Positions 51,072 through 59,582 of a stretch of 64,000 nt of DNA are shown here, piece by piece. The notes below the pieces were generated by a model. The model was given only the letters and a program-made list of their open reading frames with translations, was not told where the DNA came from and made no database searches. Location of the stretch: contig CAVRLB010000001.1 of assembly GCA_963722295.1 (NCBI GenBank), positions 1,109,943-1,173,942 on the forward strand, read 5' to 3'. A program made the translations under genes and the position numbers. Origin of the DNA: Brooklawnia sp032229645. GTDB lineage: Bacteria > Actinomycetota > Actinomycetes > Propionibacteriales > Propionibacteriaceae. Within the stretch, counting starts at the first letter, position 1. The number at the start of each line of letters is the position of its first letter.

Positions 51072-52758
51072 TCAGTCGCGCGTCAGACGGCGATGCTTGC
51101 TGGCATGCGGACGCGCAGCCTCCTCGCCCAGCCGCTCGACCTTGTTCTTCTCGTAGTCGGCGAAGTTGCCCTCGAACCAGTACCACCGCGGCAGCCCCTG
51201 CTCGTTCTCACCTTCCCAGGCAAGAATGTGGGTGGCCACCCGGTCGAGGAACCAGCGATCGTGGGAGATCACTACGGCGCAACCGGGAAACTCCAGCAGC
51301 GCGTCTTCGAGGCTCTGCAGGGTTTCGACGTCCAAGTCGTTGGTCGGTTCATCGAGCAATAGCAGGTTGCCGCCCTGCTTCAGCGTGAGCGCCAGGTTGA
51401 GGCGGTTGCGCTCACCACCGGACAGCACCTTCGACGGCTTCTGCTGGTCGGGGCCCTTGAAACCGAAGGACGCCACGTAGGCGCGGCTGGGCACTTCGAA
51501 GCTGCCGACCTTGATGAAGTCGAGTCCGTCAGAGACGACCTCCCAGACATTCTTCTCGGGATCCAGGCCTCCGCGGCCCTGGTCCACGTAGCTGAGCGAG
51601 ACCGTCTCGCCGAGCTTCAGGGTGCCCGAGTCGGGCTGCTCCTCACCGACGATCATCTTGAACAGCGTGGTCTTGCCGACACCGTTCGGGCCGATGATGC
51701 CGACGATGCCTGCTCGTGGCAGGTCGAAGGTCAGCCCGTTGATCAGCACTCGGTCGTCGAAGGACTTGTGCAGGTCGTTGACATCAAGCACGACACTGCC
51801 CAGCCGCGGACCGGGCGGGATGTTGATCTCGGCCGGATCGATCTTGCGGTTGCGCTCCGCCTCGGCCGCCAGTTCCTCGTAGCGGGCCAGACGGGCCTTG
51901 TTCTTGGCCTGGCGTGCCTTCGGCGATGAGCGCACCCATTCGAGTTCGCGCTCCAGATATCTTGGCGCGCTTGGCGTCCTTCAGTCCCTCGATGTTCAGG
52001 CGCTTACGCTTGGTCTCGAGGTACGCCGAGTAGTTGCCCTCGTAGCCGTAGAGCCGGCCGCGGTCGACCTCGCAGATCCAACCCACGACGTTGTCGAGGA
52101 AGTAGCGGTCGTGAGTGACGCAGAGCACAGCGCCCGGGTAGGCCTTCAGATGACCTTCGAGCCAGTTCACCGATTCGGCGTCCAGATGGTTTGTCGGCTC
52201 GTCGAGCAGCAGCAGGTCCGGTTGCTGCAGCAGCAGCTTGCACAGTGCCACGCGGCGCCGCTCACCGCCCGACAACACGTCGACGATGGTGTCGGGCGGC
52301 GGGCAGCCCAGCGCGTCCATGGCCTGCTCCAGCTGGGAGTCGATGTCCCAGGCGTTGCGGGTATCGAGTTCGGTCTGCAGCTCGCCCATCTCGGCCAGCA
52401 AGACATCGAAGTCGGCATCGGGGTCGGCCATCGCTTCGGAGATCTCGTTGAAGCGGCGCAACATCCCTTTGACCTCTGCGACGCCCTCTTCGACGTTTTC
52501 CAGAACGGTCTTGCCCTCGGTGAGCGGCGGCTCCTGCAGCAGGATTCCGACTGTCGCGTTCTTGGCCAGTTGGGCGTCGCCGTTGTTGATGGGCTCCAGG
52601 CCCGCCATGACCTTCAACAAGGTCGATTTGCCGGCACCGTTCGGGCCGACGACGCCGATCTTGGCGTCGGGGTAGAACGACAGGGTAACGTCGTCCAGGA
52701 TCAGTTTGTCCCCGACCGTCTTGCGGACGTTGTGCATGGTGTAGATGAACTCGGCCAT
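51072..52758 (-). pseudogene. ettA: ABC-F translational throttle protein EttA, frameshifted
   Basis: The first part, from the ATG at 52758 (MAEFIYTMHNVRKTVG), gives the first ATPase (GPNGAGKST at 38-46, LSGGE, LLLLDEPTNHLDAES). It then runs into EGLKDAKRAKI and leaves the family frame. The second part continues one base out of frame with LEWVRSSPKARQAKNKARL and a full second ATPase (GPNGVGKTT, LSGGERNRLNLAL, LLLLDEPTNDLD) to the C-terminus. A single extra base near 51960 (AAG-A-TATCTGGAG) explains it. Because the protein is widely conserved and the rest is intact, a sequencing error is as likely as a true mutation. Confidence 0.85.
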
Positions 52759-52888
52759 ACGGCGCGTGCTTCCTTCGTTCGCAATGTGTGGACGCCTGGC
52801 GACGCCAGGCGGTTTGGGCTCGCGGGGTGGTGCTCGTCCATTATGCCGCACTCCCAAGACGCGTCCGGTCATCGCACCACTGCTGGAT

Positions 52889-53332
52889 TCAGCCTGCCAG
52901 TGCGACGCTCTGCGGTGTCTCGTCGCGCGGGCTGCCGTCGGCGATGGCATCACCTGTCTCGGCAGTGTCATCCGGCTGCCTGGCCGACAGCACTCGGGTG
53001 AACTCGCTGGTACCGCGTGTCAGGTCGTGACCGATCGAGGTGGCTTCGATGACCATGCGCTCGTGCCTGGTGCCCTCGGATTCCCAGACCCTGGTGCGCA
53101 GCTTGCCGAAGACGACGACCGGGTCGCCTTTGGACAACGAATCGCGCGCGTTGTCGGCGAGCCGGTTGCCGCACTCGATGTTCACCCAAGTCGTGTGCCC
53201 GTCCACCCAATCGTCGCCGCGACGGATCCGTGGCGTGCAGGCCATCCGGAAACTCGCGCGGCTGAAGGTGTCGGTCGCCCGATAGTCGATGTCGGTGCCG
53301 AGATTGCCGGAGACGGTGATGAATGCGTCCAT
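52889..53332 (-). CDS. ssb: Single-stranded DNA-binding protein
   Basis: A 147-residue SSB with an N-terminal OB-fold to about residue 110: ITVSGNLGTDIDYRATDTFSRASFRMACTPR (read in parts), GHTTWVNIECGN and SKGDPVVVFGKLRTRVWE. The C-terminal region is short and lacks the usual acidic DDDIPF tip, ending DETPQSVALAG, so this may be a paralogue used in recombination or competence rather than the main replication SSB. It has AAGGACC upstream of the ATG. Confidence 0.9.
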   Translation of the reverse strand: MDAFITVSGNLGTDIDYRATDTFSRASFRMACTPRIRRGDDWVDGHTTWVNIECGNRLADNARDSLSKGDPVVVFGKLRTRVWESEGTRHERMVIEATSIGHDLTRGTSEFTRVLSARQPDDTAETGDAIADGSPRDETPQSVALAG

Positions 53333-53437
53333 GATGAGGGTCCTTCCGTTCGTTGGGCCCTAATGATCGGCAAGTGCAACCCCGAATCGGTCAAAGAAGT
53401 CGGCATCTGTGGATAACTCGGCGAGATGACCCGCGGA

Positions 53438-55075
53438 TCAGCTGATGGCCCGGGAGGCCAACTGGCGCCCCTGATTGAACCTCTCCAATTCTACGTTGAC
53501 CGGGGCGATCACCAGCCGGTCGGCGGTCTCCACGATCGAGCGGGTGAGCGCGCGTTCGGCGCGGGCGCCTTTCGCTCGAGCGTCCAGTTCTACACCGATC
53601 CTCGAAATCAGGCTGACCAGCACGCCGAGCAGCGCGCCACCGAGCAGCATCACGGTCGGCAACGGCGCTCGTCCGACCTTGACAGCCGGCAGTTGCGGCA
53701 GCTGCAGATAGTTCAGCACCAAGTCGAGCAGCAGCCACCCGCCGCCGACGACAGCGGCGACGAAGATCATCCACTGCAGCACCTGCACGAGGCTCCACCA
53801 GCCCTGCCCCCGGTCCATCGCCAGATCCGTGGCCGCGACCGCGCGATCGAGTTCGTCAGGCAGATCGGTGCGGTGCGCCAAGGTCGCCTCGCGGACCGCT
53901 GTCGCGAAGCCGTCCGGCAGCCCCTCACTCGACGAGACCGCCAGCCCCCTGAGGGCTATGTCGACGCGGGCGATCTGTACCCCTCCCGCGGTCGGGAGGC
54001 TGGTTCGCTGCACCGCTACCGGTTCGAGCTCGTTGGACTTCTTCTTGCGTCCGGGCATCGCGCGATCCAGATGCAGCATCCGCAGCGGGTCGGGTGTGAA
54101 GCGGCGCAGCCATTTGGTGACCGGCCAGCCGGTGGCCAAGCTGCCGCGACGGCGCATCGACTTCAGCACAGCGTCGCGCACGATTCCGGATCCCGCTGCT
54201 TCGGCAAGCGACTTGTTCAATTCGCGGGCCCTGGCATCCGGCACCTTGGCGGGCACTTTCGCGTCTCCGAACTCGGACTTCAATGCCCGGGCCGCGCTCG
54301 AAACATCGGACGACAGCCGGCTCGCCGCGATCTGCTTCTTACGAACGGTGCTGGAGATCGTCTTGCGGAGCGTCTCGATACCCATTCCGGTCAGGGCGGA
54401 GGCCGCCACGCAAGGAGTCTTGCTCAGCCCTTCGGAGTCGAGCAGCCCACGCAGGTCGCGCATGGTCTCGCGTAGCTGATCGGGCGTGAGCCGGTCGGCC
54501 TGGTTGAGCACCAGGAGCATCACCGCGGCGTGATCTGCCAGCGGTTTGAGGTAATTGTTGTGCAGGGCGGCGTCGGCGTACTTCTGCGGGTCGACGACCC
54601 AGATGAGCATATCGGCCAACTGCACGACTCGGTCTGCCTCCGCCCGGTGCGACGCGACCGTGGAATCGTGATCGGGCAGATCCATCAGCACCAGGCCGTT
54701 CAGATCCGGATCATCGCCCTGAACAAGATGTCGGCGCGGCACGTCCAACCAATCGAGCAGTTCGTGCGGCAGCTGCGAGCCCCAGCAGGCGGCCATCGAC
54801 TTGCTGGTGGTCGGGCGTTTCATGCCTGGCTCTGCCAACCGGGTACCGGAGATCGCGTTGAACAGGCTGGATTTGCCCGAACCGGTCGCTCCCGCCAGCG
54901 CGATCACCGTGCTGTCACCGGCGATCGCCAGCCGCCGGTCGGCCTTGCGAGTGACGCGACGCGCCTCGTCCACCACTTCGGCATCCAGCCGCCCGGACGC
55001 CAGATCGGCAGCCTCGCCGAGGGCTTGGATCCTGGCGGCAAGCGACTCAGCAGCGCGGTCGGGCTTGGCCATCAT
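53438..55075 (-). CDS. Dynamin-like/YfjP-type GTPase, membrane-associated
   Basis: A 545-residue GTPase. The P-loop GATGSGKSS lies at 62-70, a DLPDHDS switch near 130 and the NQAD specificity motif near 192. A long helical middle follows. Two hydrophobic helices near the C-terminus (LQWMIFVAAVVGGGWLLLDL and PTVMLLGGALLGVLVSLIS) would insert in the membrane. The gene is joined to the larger GTPase at 55072-56925 by an ATGA overlap. Pairs like this in actinobacteria resemble bacterial dynamin pairs that remodel membrane during division or stress. The role here is not established. Confidence 0.85.
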   Translation of the reverse strand: MMAKPDRAAESLAARIQALGEAADLASGRLDAEVVDEARRVTRKADRRLAIAGDSTVIALAGATGSGKSSLFNAISGTRLAEPGMKRPTTSKSMAACWGSQLPHELLDWLDVPRRHLVQGDDPDLNGLVLMDLPDHDSTVASHRAEADRVVQLADMLIWVVDPQKYADAALHNNYLKPLADHAAVMLLVLNQADRLTPDQLRETMRDLRGLLDSEGLSKTPCVAASALTGMGIETLRKTISSTVRKKQIAASRLSSDVSSAARALKSEFGDAKVPAKVPDARARELNKSLAEAAGSGIVRDAVLKSMRRRGSLATGWPVTKWLRRFTPDPLRMLHLDRAMPGRKKKSNELEPVAVQRTSLPTAGGVQIARVDIALRGLAVSSSEGLPDGFATAVREATLAHRTDLPDELDRAVAATDLAMDRGQGWWSLVQVLQWMIFVAAVVGGGWLLLDLVLNYLQLPQLPAVKVGRAPLPTVMLLGGALLGVLVSLISRIGVELDARAKGARAERALTRSIVETADRLVIAPVNVELERFNQGRQLASRAIS

Positions 55076-56925
55076 TCACCACTCCCCCGCCGGTCGTCGT
55101 GGACGAGCTCGGCGTCCACGACCTCCGCCTGCGAGTCGTCCACCCGGACCATTTGCGCCGAAGGATTACCGGTAGTCAAGCCGGGATATTCCGAGTCATC
55201 CAGGGTCTGCTTCCGGGTCGGCTGAGCGGCGGGCACCGGGCCGTGCGCGGCGCGCGAACGCTCGACTTCCAGCACAGCCTGCCGCACATTCTCGGCAGCA
55301 TCCGGGGAGATGCCCAGTTCGTCGATGACACGGGTGAAGCGGACGAGTTCCCCGGCCATCAGGCCTTCGACCCGGGCGTCCAATTCCTGCTTGGCGGTGG
55401 TGGCAAGCTTGCGGACGGCCTCGTCCCCGAATACCGATTCGAGGAGACGCTGAGCCAACACCGTGGTGCCGACCGCAACTCCGCCCTCGGCTCCGGTGAT
55501 ACCGCCGGTGCTGAAGAAGATGACCAGCATCAGCGCGGCTCCGACACCGTTGACACTCAACGCCGTGATCCGCGCCGAGGTGCGCTTGGTCTTGCCTTCC
55601 TGCGCGACCAGCTCAAGCACATCGGACTGCCACTCCCGGATCGCGCGGGCGGCCGCGGCCGCGAGTTCGTCGCCAGGACGCCCGAGCCCGGGATAGCGGG
55701 CCAGGATCTCCCGGCCGGCCGGATTGGCCTTCCACGCCACGATCGCGCGCTCGGTCGCGGCCGCCGCCTCGGCATTGATCAGCGCCTCGAGCCCACTGCC
55801 CGCGGCGACTCCCACCTGTTCGGCGCGCTGTGAGCTACCCGTGAAGAACCCGGCGATCCTGTCGCGGAGCCAGCTGACACCGCGGTCGAGACTGCGCATC
55901 AGGTCGCCGGTGCCCACGTAGTCGTGCCACCGGGAAAGCACCTCGCCGCGCAACAGGGTGCCGTCCGCGGACTGCACCGCGACGGCCCTGGCGGCCTCGG
56001 CGAACGCCTTCTGGGCATCACCGGCGAGCTGCTCGGCGACCTCACGCTGAGCGTCGAGCGCGTTGGCGATGCCGGGTGCGCGCTGGACGAGTGCGCCGAT
56101 AGCCCCATCCAAGGTGCGCCGCACGACACGTTGCCGGGCGTCCTTGTCGGCGGCCAAGGTTGCCAGGTAGGTGCGCACCGGCGCCACCGCAGAGTCCGGC
56201 AGCAGGCCGAGATCGTCAACGACTGTCTCCGGGACGGCGAACAGCGGCGCATCGGCCAGGCCTCGAGCGGTCATCATGCGGCCCAGATCGGCCGGGACGA
56301 CGCTCATCGCGCCCGGCGGGACGCGGTCGAGTACCACCGAGATGGCCGCGCCCCGGTCCGCCGCCGCGCGCAGGAACTCCCAGGGAACCGCATCGGCGTA
56401 ACGGGCCGCAGAGGTGACGAAGAGCCACAGGTCGGCCGCGTCCAGCAGTTGGGTGGCCAGCAGCCGGTTCTGTTCGACGACAGAGTCGATATCGGGGGCA
56501 TCCAGCACCGCCAGGCCCGCGGGCAGCGTCGGTTCAGCGACCAACCTCAAGGATCGCTGATCCTGACTGGAGACCTTCGAGCGGATCAGTCCGGGAAGCA
56601 CGCGGTCGTCGTCGAACCAGCGAATGTCGTCCGGATTGTGGATCAGCACTGGGGAACGCGTCGTCGGCCGGATGACACCCGGCTGGGAGACCACGCGTCC
56701 GAGCAGCGAGTTGACCAGCGTGGACTTGCCTGCACCGGTCGAGCCGCCGACCACCGCCAGCAGCGGCGCCTCAAGATTGACCAGCCGAGGCAGCACATAG
56801 TCGTCCAGCTGCGTGACGATCTGATGGATGGACGCCTGGGCGCCCGCACGATCGGGCAGCGCCAACGGAAAGCGCGCCTCGTTCAGTGACGACCGCAACG
56901 AGGTCAGCGACCCGGCCAACTCCAT
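55072..56925 (-). CDS. Dynamin-family GTPase
   Basis: A 617-residue GTPase. The P-loop GGSTGAGKST lies at 60-69; the switch DAPDIDS (for DxxG) near 136; TKxD-equivalent SVVLDRVPPG near 185. A hydrophobic hairpin (NGVGAALMLVIFFSTGGITGA and the next segment) is at about 455-490, as in bacterial dynamin-like proteins. The C-terminus is acidic. Its partner follows with a four-base overlap. Both probably form a mixed membrane-bound oligomer. Confidence 0.88.
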   Translation of the reverse strand: MELAGSLTSLRSSLNEARFPLALPDRAGAQASIHQIVTQLDDYVLPRLVNLEAPLLAVVGGSTGAGKSTLVNSLLGRVVSQPGVIRPTTRSPVLIHNPDDIRWFDDDRVLPGLIRSKVSSQDQRSLRLVAEPTLPAGLAVLDAPDIDSVVEQNRLLATQLLDAADLWLFVTSAARYADAVPWEFLRAAADRGAAISVVLDRVPPGAMSVVPADLGRMMTARGLADAPLFAVPETVVDDLGLLPDSAVAPVRTYLATLAADKDARQRVVRRTLDGAIGALVQRAPGIANALDAQREVAEQLAGDAQKAFAEAARAVAVQSADGTLLRGEVLSRWHDYVGTGDLMRSLDRGVSWLRDRIAGFFTGSSQRAEQVGVAAGSGLEALINAEAAAATERAIVAWKANPAGREILARYPGLGRPGDELAAAAARAIREWQSDVLELVAQEGKTKRTSARITALSVNGVGAALMLVIFFSTGGITGAEGGVAVGTTVLAQRLLESVFGDEAVRKLATTAKQELDARVEGLMAGELVRFTRVIDELGISPDAAENVRQAVLEVERSRAAHGPVPAAQPTRKQTLDDSEYPGLTTGNPSAQMVRVDDSQAEVVDAELVHDDRRGSGE

Positions 56926-56988
56926 TGCGTCCCCCTGTCATGAGTACTGCTCACGCCCATTGTGGCCTCTCCAGCGAGATCTGGCACG

Positions 56989-58548
56989 TCACCGCCCCGG
57001 AGACGGCCGGCTTACGCTGCCCACGGCCACCGGAACCCCGCTTGGCGGAGTCCACGACGCCGGCGGTGGCTGGTTGCGGCGGCCCTTGCGGTCGGCACGA
57101 GCATCCTTGATGCGCTGCATCAGCGCTCGCCGGGCCTCACCCCACTCCGGCGGGATGAACGGCACGCCCTTGGCGTGATCGATTGCCCAAACACGCGCTT
57201 CGGCTGCGATCAGGACGAGGTCGCGCTCGCGCTCGATTGCCATCGCGTCGACGATGCCGCGCATTTCGGCATCGCGCAGATAGGCCAACTCGGTCAGACT
57301 GCGCTGCAGGCGCAGGGTCGCGGTGAATACCCGGGGACCGCGCAGCAGCGCCGAAATCGCCATCCGCCAGCGTCCGAAGAGCCTGCTCATCTCGACCGGA
57401 TCGCTTACCTCCAGCCAACCGAGCTGGACGAGCTCAGCCAGCCTGGCCTTGATATTGCGAGTCTGGTGGACGTAGCGGAAAATCGTGAAGACGACCAGGC
57501 CGAGCACCACCAGCCAGCCGACGAGCATCATCATCAGCGTGTTGCTGGACAGCGAGGCGAAGCCATTGAAGAGCATGTGCCCGAAAGCCGCGGCCAGATA
57601 GCCGGCCACCGGTGCCAGCACTCGGACGAGCTTGCTGCGGTTGAGCAGGGCAACGATCAGGCCGATCGCGGTCATGGACGTGAACAGCGGGTGCCCGAAG
57701 GAGAGCATCACGCCGCGCATCAAGAAGAGCTGCTGCAGTTCGGCGTCCGCATCGGTGCCGTAGATCGTGACCGCATACATGAAGACGCGGATGTAGTAGA
57801 CGACGTTCTCGGTGAATGCGAAGCCGACCGCCGAGAGCGCGGCCAGCGTGAGCGCCTGATGAACACCGACGATCCGCCTGCGCATGGCGATCGCGATGAA
57901 GAACAAGACAGTAGCCTTGGCGGCTTCTTCGACGAAGGGGGCAGAGAAGATCGCCGCCCGGGCGCCCTGGGACGCGTCCACGGGGCCCTCGGCCTTCATC
58001 AATTCGCCTGCCCACGTATTGACGATCAGCGAAATGAAGACGGCCGCGCAGGCCCCCCAGCCGAGCGCCATCCATTTCATCGACCAGGTCGTCGGCCGTA
58101 GCCTGTCGAGGAAGATCAGTAGCAGCACGTAACAGCCGAGGGTTGCGCCCGCAAGCGGCAAGACCCGCAGATAGGCCTCGTTGATCTGCCCCCAGACCAG
58201 CACGGTCGGGCTGCCGGTGGCCTCTTTCGTAACGGCGGCGACTTCTTCGATCAGACTGTTGCCGATGCTGCGGTAGACCAGGAAGAGCAGCCCCGCGTAG
58301 ATCAGCGTCATGGCCAGCGAGATCCAGGTATATGGATTGCGCAGCAGCCGCTGGTACCACTTCAGCGACGGATCGACGTGGTGGGCCAAGCCGTTCTGCC
58401 GCCTGCGGTATTGAGCGGGCTTGTCGTCGAAACCGGCCTGCCCACGCCCGTCGGGAGCGTGACTGACCACAGCCGCAGCGCCACGTCCGATCGCCCGCAC
58501 CGGGGTGGTGGAGGCCGGGGGCCGCCAGGTGTTGGCGTCAGCAGTCAT
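56989..58548 (-). CDS. PrsW-family intramembrane metalloprotease
   Basis: A 519-residue membrane protein with about eight helices between residues 60 and 360. The active-site set of the PrsW group is visible: FVEEAAKATVLFF (paired glutamates), AVGFAFTENVVYYI, a GHPLFTSMTAI histidine and FGHMLFNGFASLSS histidine. The N-terminal 60 residues are a basic, soluble leader; the C-terminal 150 residues are cytoplasmic and helical. Family members cleave anti-sigma factors or process other membrane proteins. The target here is unknown. It is followed on the same strand by the GTPase pair's upstream region, not overlapping it. Confidence 0.85.
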   Translation of the reverse strand: MTADANTWRPPASTTPVRAIGRGAAAVVSHAPDGRGQAGFDDKPAQYRRRQNGLAHHVDPSLKWYQRLLRNPYTWISLAMTLIYAGLLFLVYRSIGNSLIEEVAAVTKEATGSPTVLVWGQINEAYLRVLPLAGATLGCYVLLLIFLDRLRPTTWSMKWMALGWGACAAVFISLIVNTWAGELMKAEGPVDASQGARAAIFSAPFVEEAAKATVLFFIAIAMRRRIVGVHQALTLAALSAVGFAFTENVVYYIRVFMYAVTIYGTDADAELQQLFLMRGVMLSFGHPLFTSMTAIGLIVALLNRSKLVRVLAPVAGYLAAAFGHMLFNGFASLSSNTLMMMLVGWLVVLGLVVFTIFRYVHQTRNIKARLAELVQLGWLEVSDPVEMSRLFGRWRMAISALLRGPRVFTATLRLQRSLTELAYLRDAEMRGIVDAMAIERERDLVLIAAEARVWAIDHAKGVPFIPPEWGEARRALMQRIKDARADRKGRRNQPPPASWTPPSGVPVAVGSVSRPSPGR

Positions 58549-58630
58549 GTCGGCAAGACTATCGCGCTCCCAGCGCAGGCCAGTTTTCGCGGCCGAGCCG
58601 ACCGAACCGGCACCGGCCCACGATCAGCGG

Positions 58631-58703
58631 CGCCCCCGGCGGGGATCGAACCCGCGGCCGGCCGCTTAGAAGGCGGATGCTCTATCCACTGAGCTACGGA
58701 GGC
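58631..58703 (-). tRNA. tRNA-Arg(TCT)
   Basis: Minus-strand cloverleaf: acceptor GCCTCCG/CGGGGGC with one G-T pair, D-arm GCTCAGTGGATAGAGC, anticodon loop CTTCTAA (TCT), T-arm GCGGGTTCGATCCCCGC, discriminator G. CCA is not encoded. Confidence 0.95.
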
Positions 58704-58731
58704 ATCGACAGTCTAACGGAGGCATCGACAG
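58696..58731. repeat. 16-bp direct repeat at tRNA-Arg 5' end
   Basis: ACGGAGGCATCGACAG occurs at 58696-58711 and again at 58716-58731. The first copy covers the first seven bases of the tRNA and nine bases of its upstream flank; the second copies them 20 bases further upstream. Confidence 0.7.
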
Positions 58732-58825
58732 GCCAAAGGATGCGCCCGCGCACCGTCCCGCTCCAGCCCGCCGGGCCGATGCTCGGACGCGGGTGTCGTG
58801 GCGGTGGCATACCCTTAGGGACGTG

Positions 58826-59446
58826 ATGGACATGCTGGTGTGGATCGACTGTGAAATGACCGGGCTCAACCTGGACGCCGATGCGCTGATCGAGGTCGCG
58901 GTGCTGGTGACCGATGGCGAGCTCAGGGTGCAGGGCGAGGGCCTTGACCTGCTGATCCCGCCGTCGCAGCAGGCGCTCGAACAGATGAACGAGGTCGTGC
59001 TCAATATGCACACCGAATCGGGTCTGCTCGTCGAGTTGGAGCAGGCGACGCTGACCATGGCGGACGCGGAGGCTCAGTTGCTCGACTACATCAAGTCTTA
59101 TGTGCCCCAGACCCGCAAGGCCCCGCTGGCAGGCAATACCGTCGGCACCGACCGCACCTTCCTCGCGCGGGACATGCCCGAACTCGAGGGCCATCTGCAC
59201 TACCGCAATGTGGATGTCTCCAGTATCAAGGAGCTTGCCCGCCGTTGGTACCCCAGGGCCTACTACAACGCTCCCGCCAAGAACGGCAATCACCGTGCGC
59301 TGGCCGATATCCAGGAGTCGATCGAAGAGCTGCAGTACTACCGCGAGGCTGTCTTCGCTCCCGATGCAGGTCCCACCACCGCCGAGGCGAAGGCTATCGC
59401 GGCCAAGTACCAAGGCAGCATCACCGGATTCCGCGTCGACTCCTGA
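58826..59446 (+). CDS. orn: Oligoribonuclease
   Basis: About 206 residues, a DEDDh 3'-5' exoribonuclease that degrades 2-5 nt RNAs, including pGpG. LVWIDCEMTGLNLDADALIEVAVLVTD (two halves) gives DxE near the start; DRTFLARDMPEL the second Asp region; NHRALADIQESIEEL the catalytic His and Asp. I use the ATG at 58826 (AGGG ahead); ATG 58832 is an alternative. It precedes a strong hairpin terminator. Confidence 0.94.
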   Translation: MDMLVWIDCEMTGLNLDADALIEVAVLVTDGELRVQGEGLDLLIPPSQQALEQMNEVVLNMHTESGLLVELEQATLTMADAEAQLLDYIKSYVPQTRKAPLAGNTVGTDRTFLARDMPELEGHLHYRNVDVSSIKELARRWYPRAYYNAPAKNGNHRALADIQESIEELQYYREAVFAPDAGPTTAEAKAIAAKYQGSITGFRVDS

Positions 59447-59530
59447 CTGCACGCCGGCGGGGCTCGGGCCACCCATTCGCAGTCCCGGCCGTGCAGCGCA
59501 CGATGGTGAGCAGACCAGCCCAGGCAGACA

Positions 59531-59571
59531 AGAAGCTGCCGCAGTCCGAAGGAACGACTGCGGCAGCTTCT
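59531..59571. terminator. Bidirectional terminator between orn and GH32 gene
   Basis: AGAAGCTGCCGCAGTC and GACTGCGGCAGCTTCT pair perfectly over 16 bp with a 9-base loop, between the convergent orn and fructosidase genes. Confidence 0.9.
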
Positions 59572-59582
59572 CGCTTCTCAGG

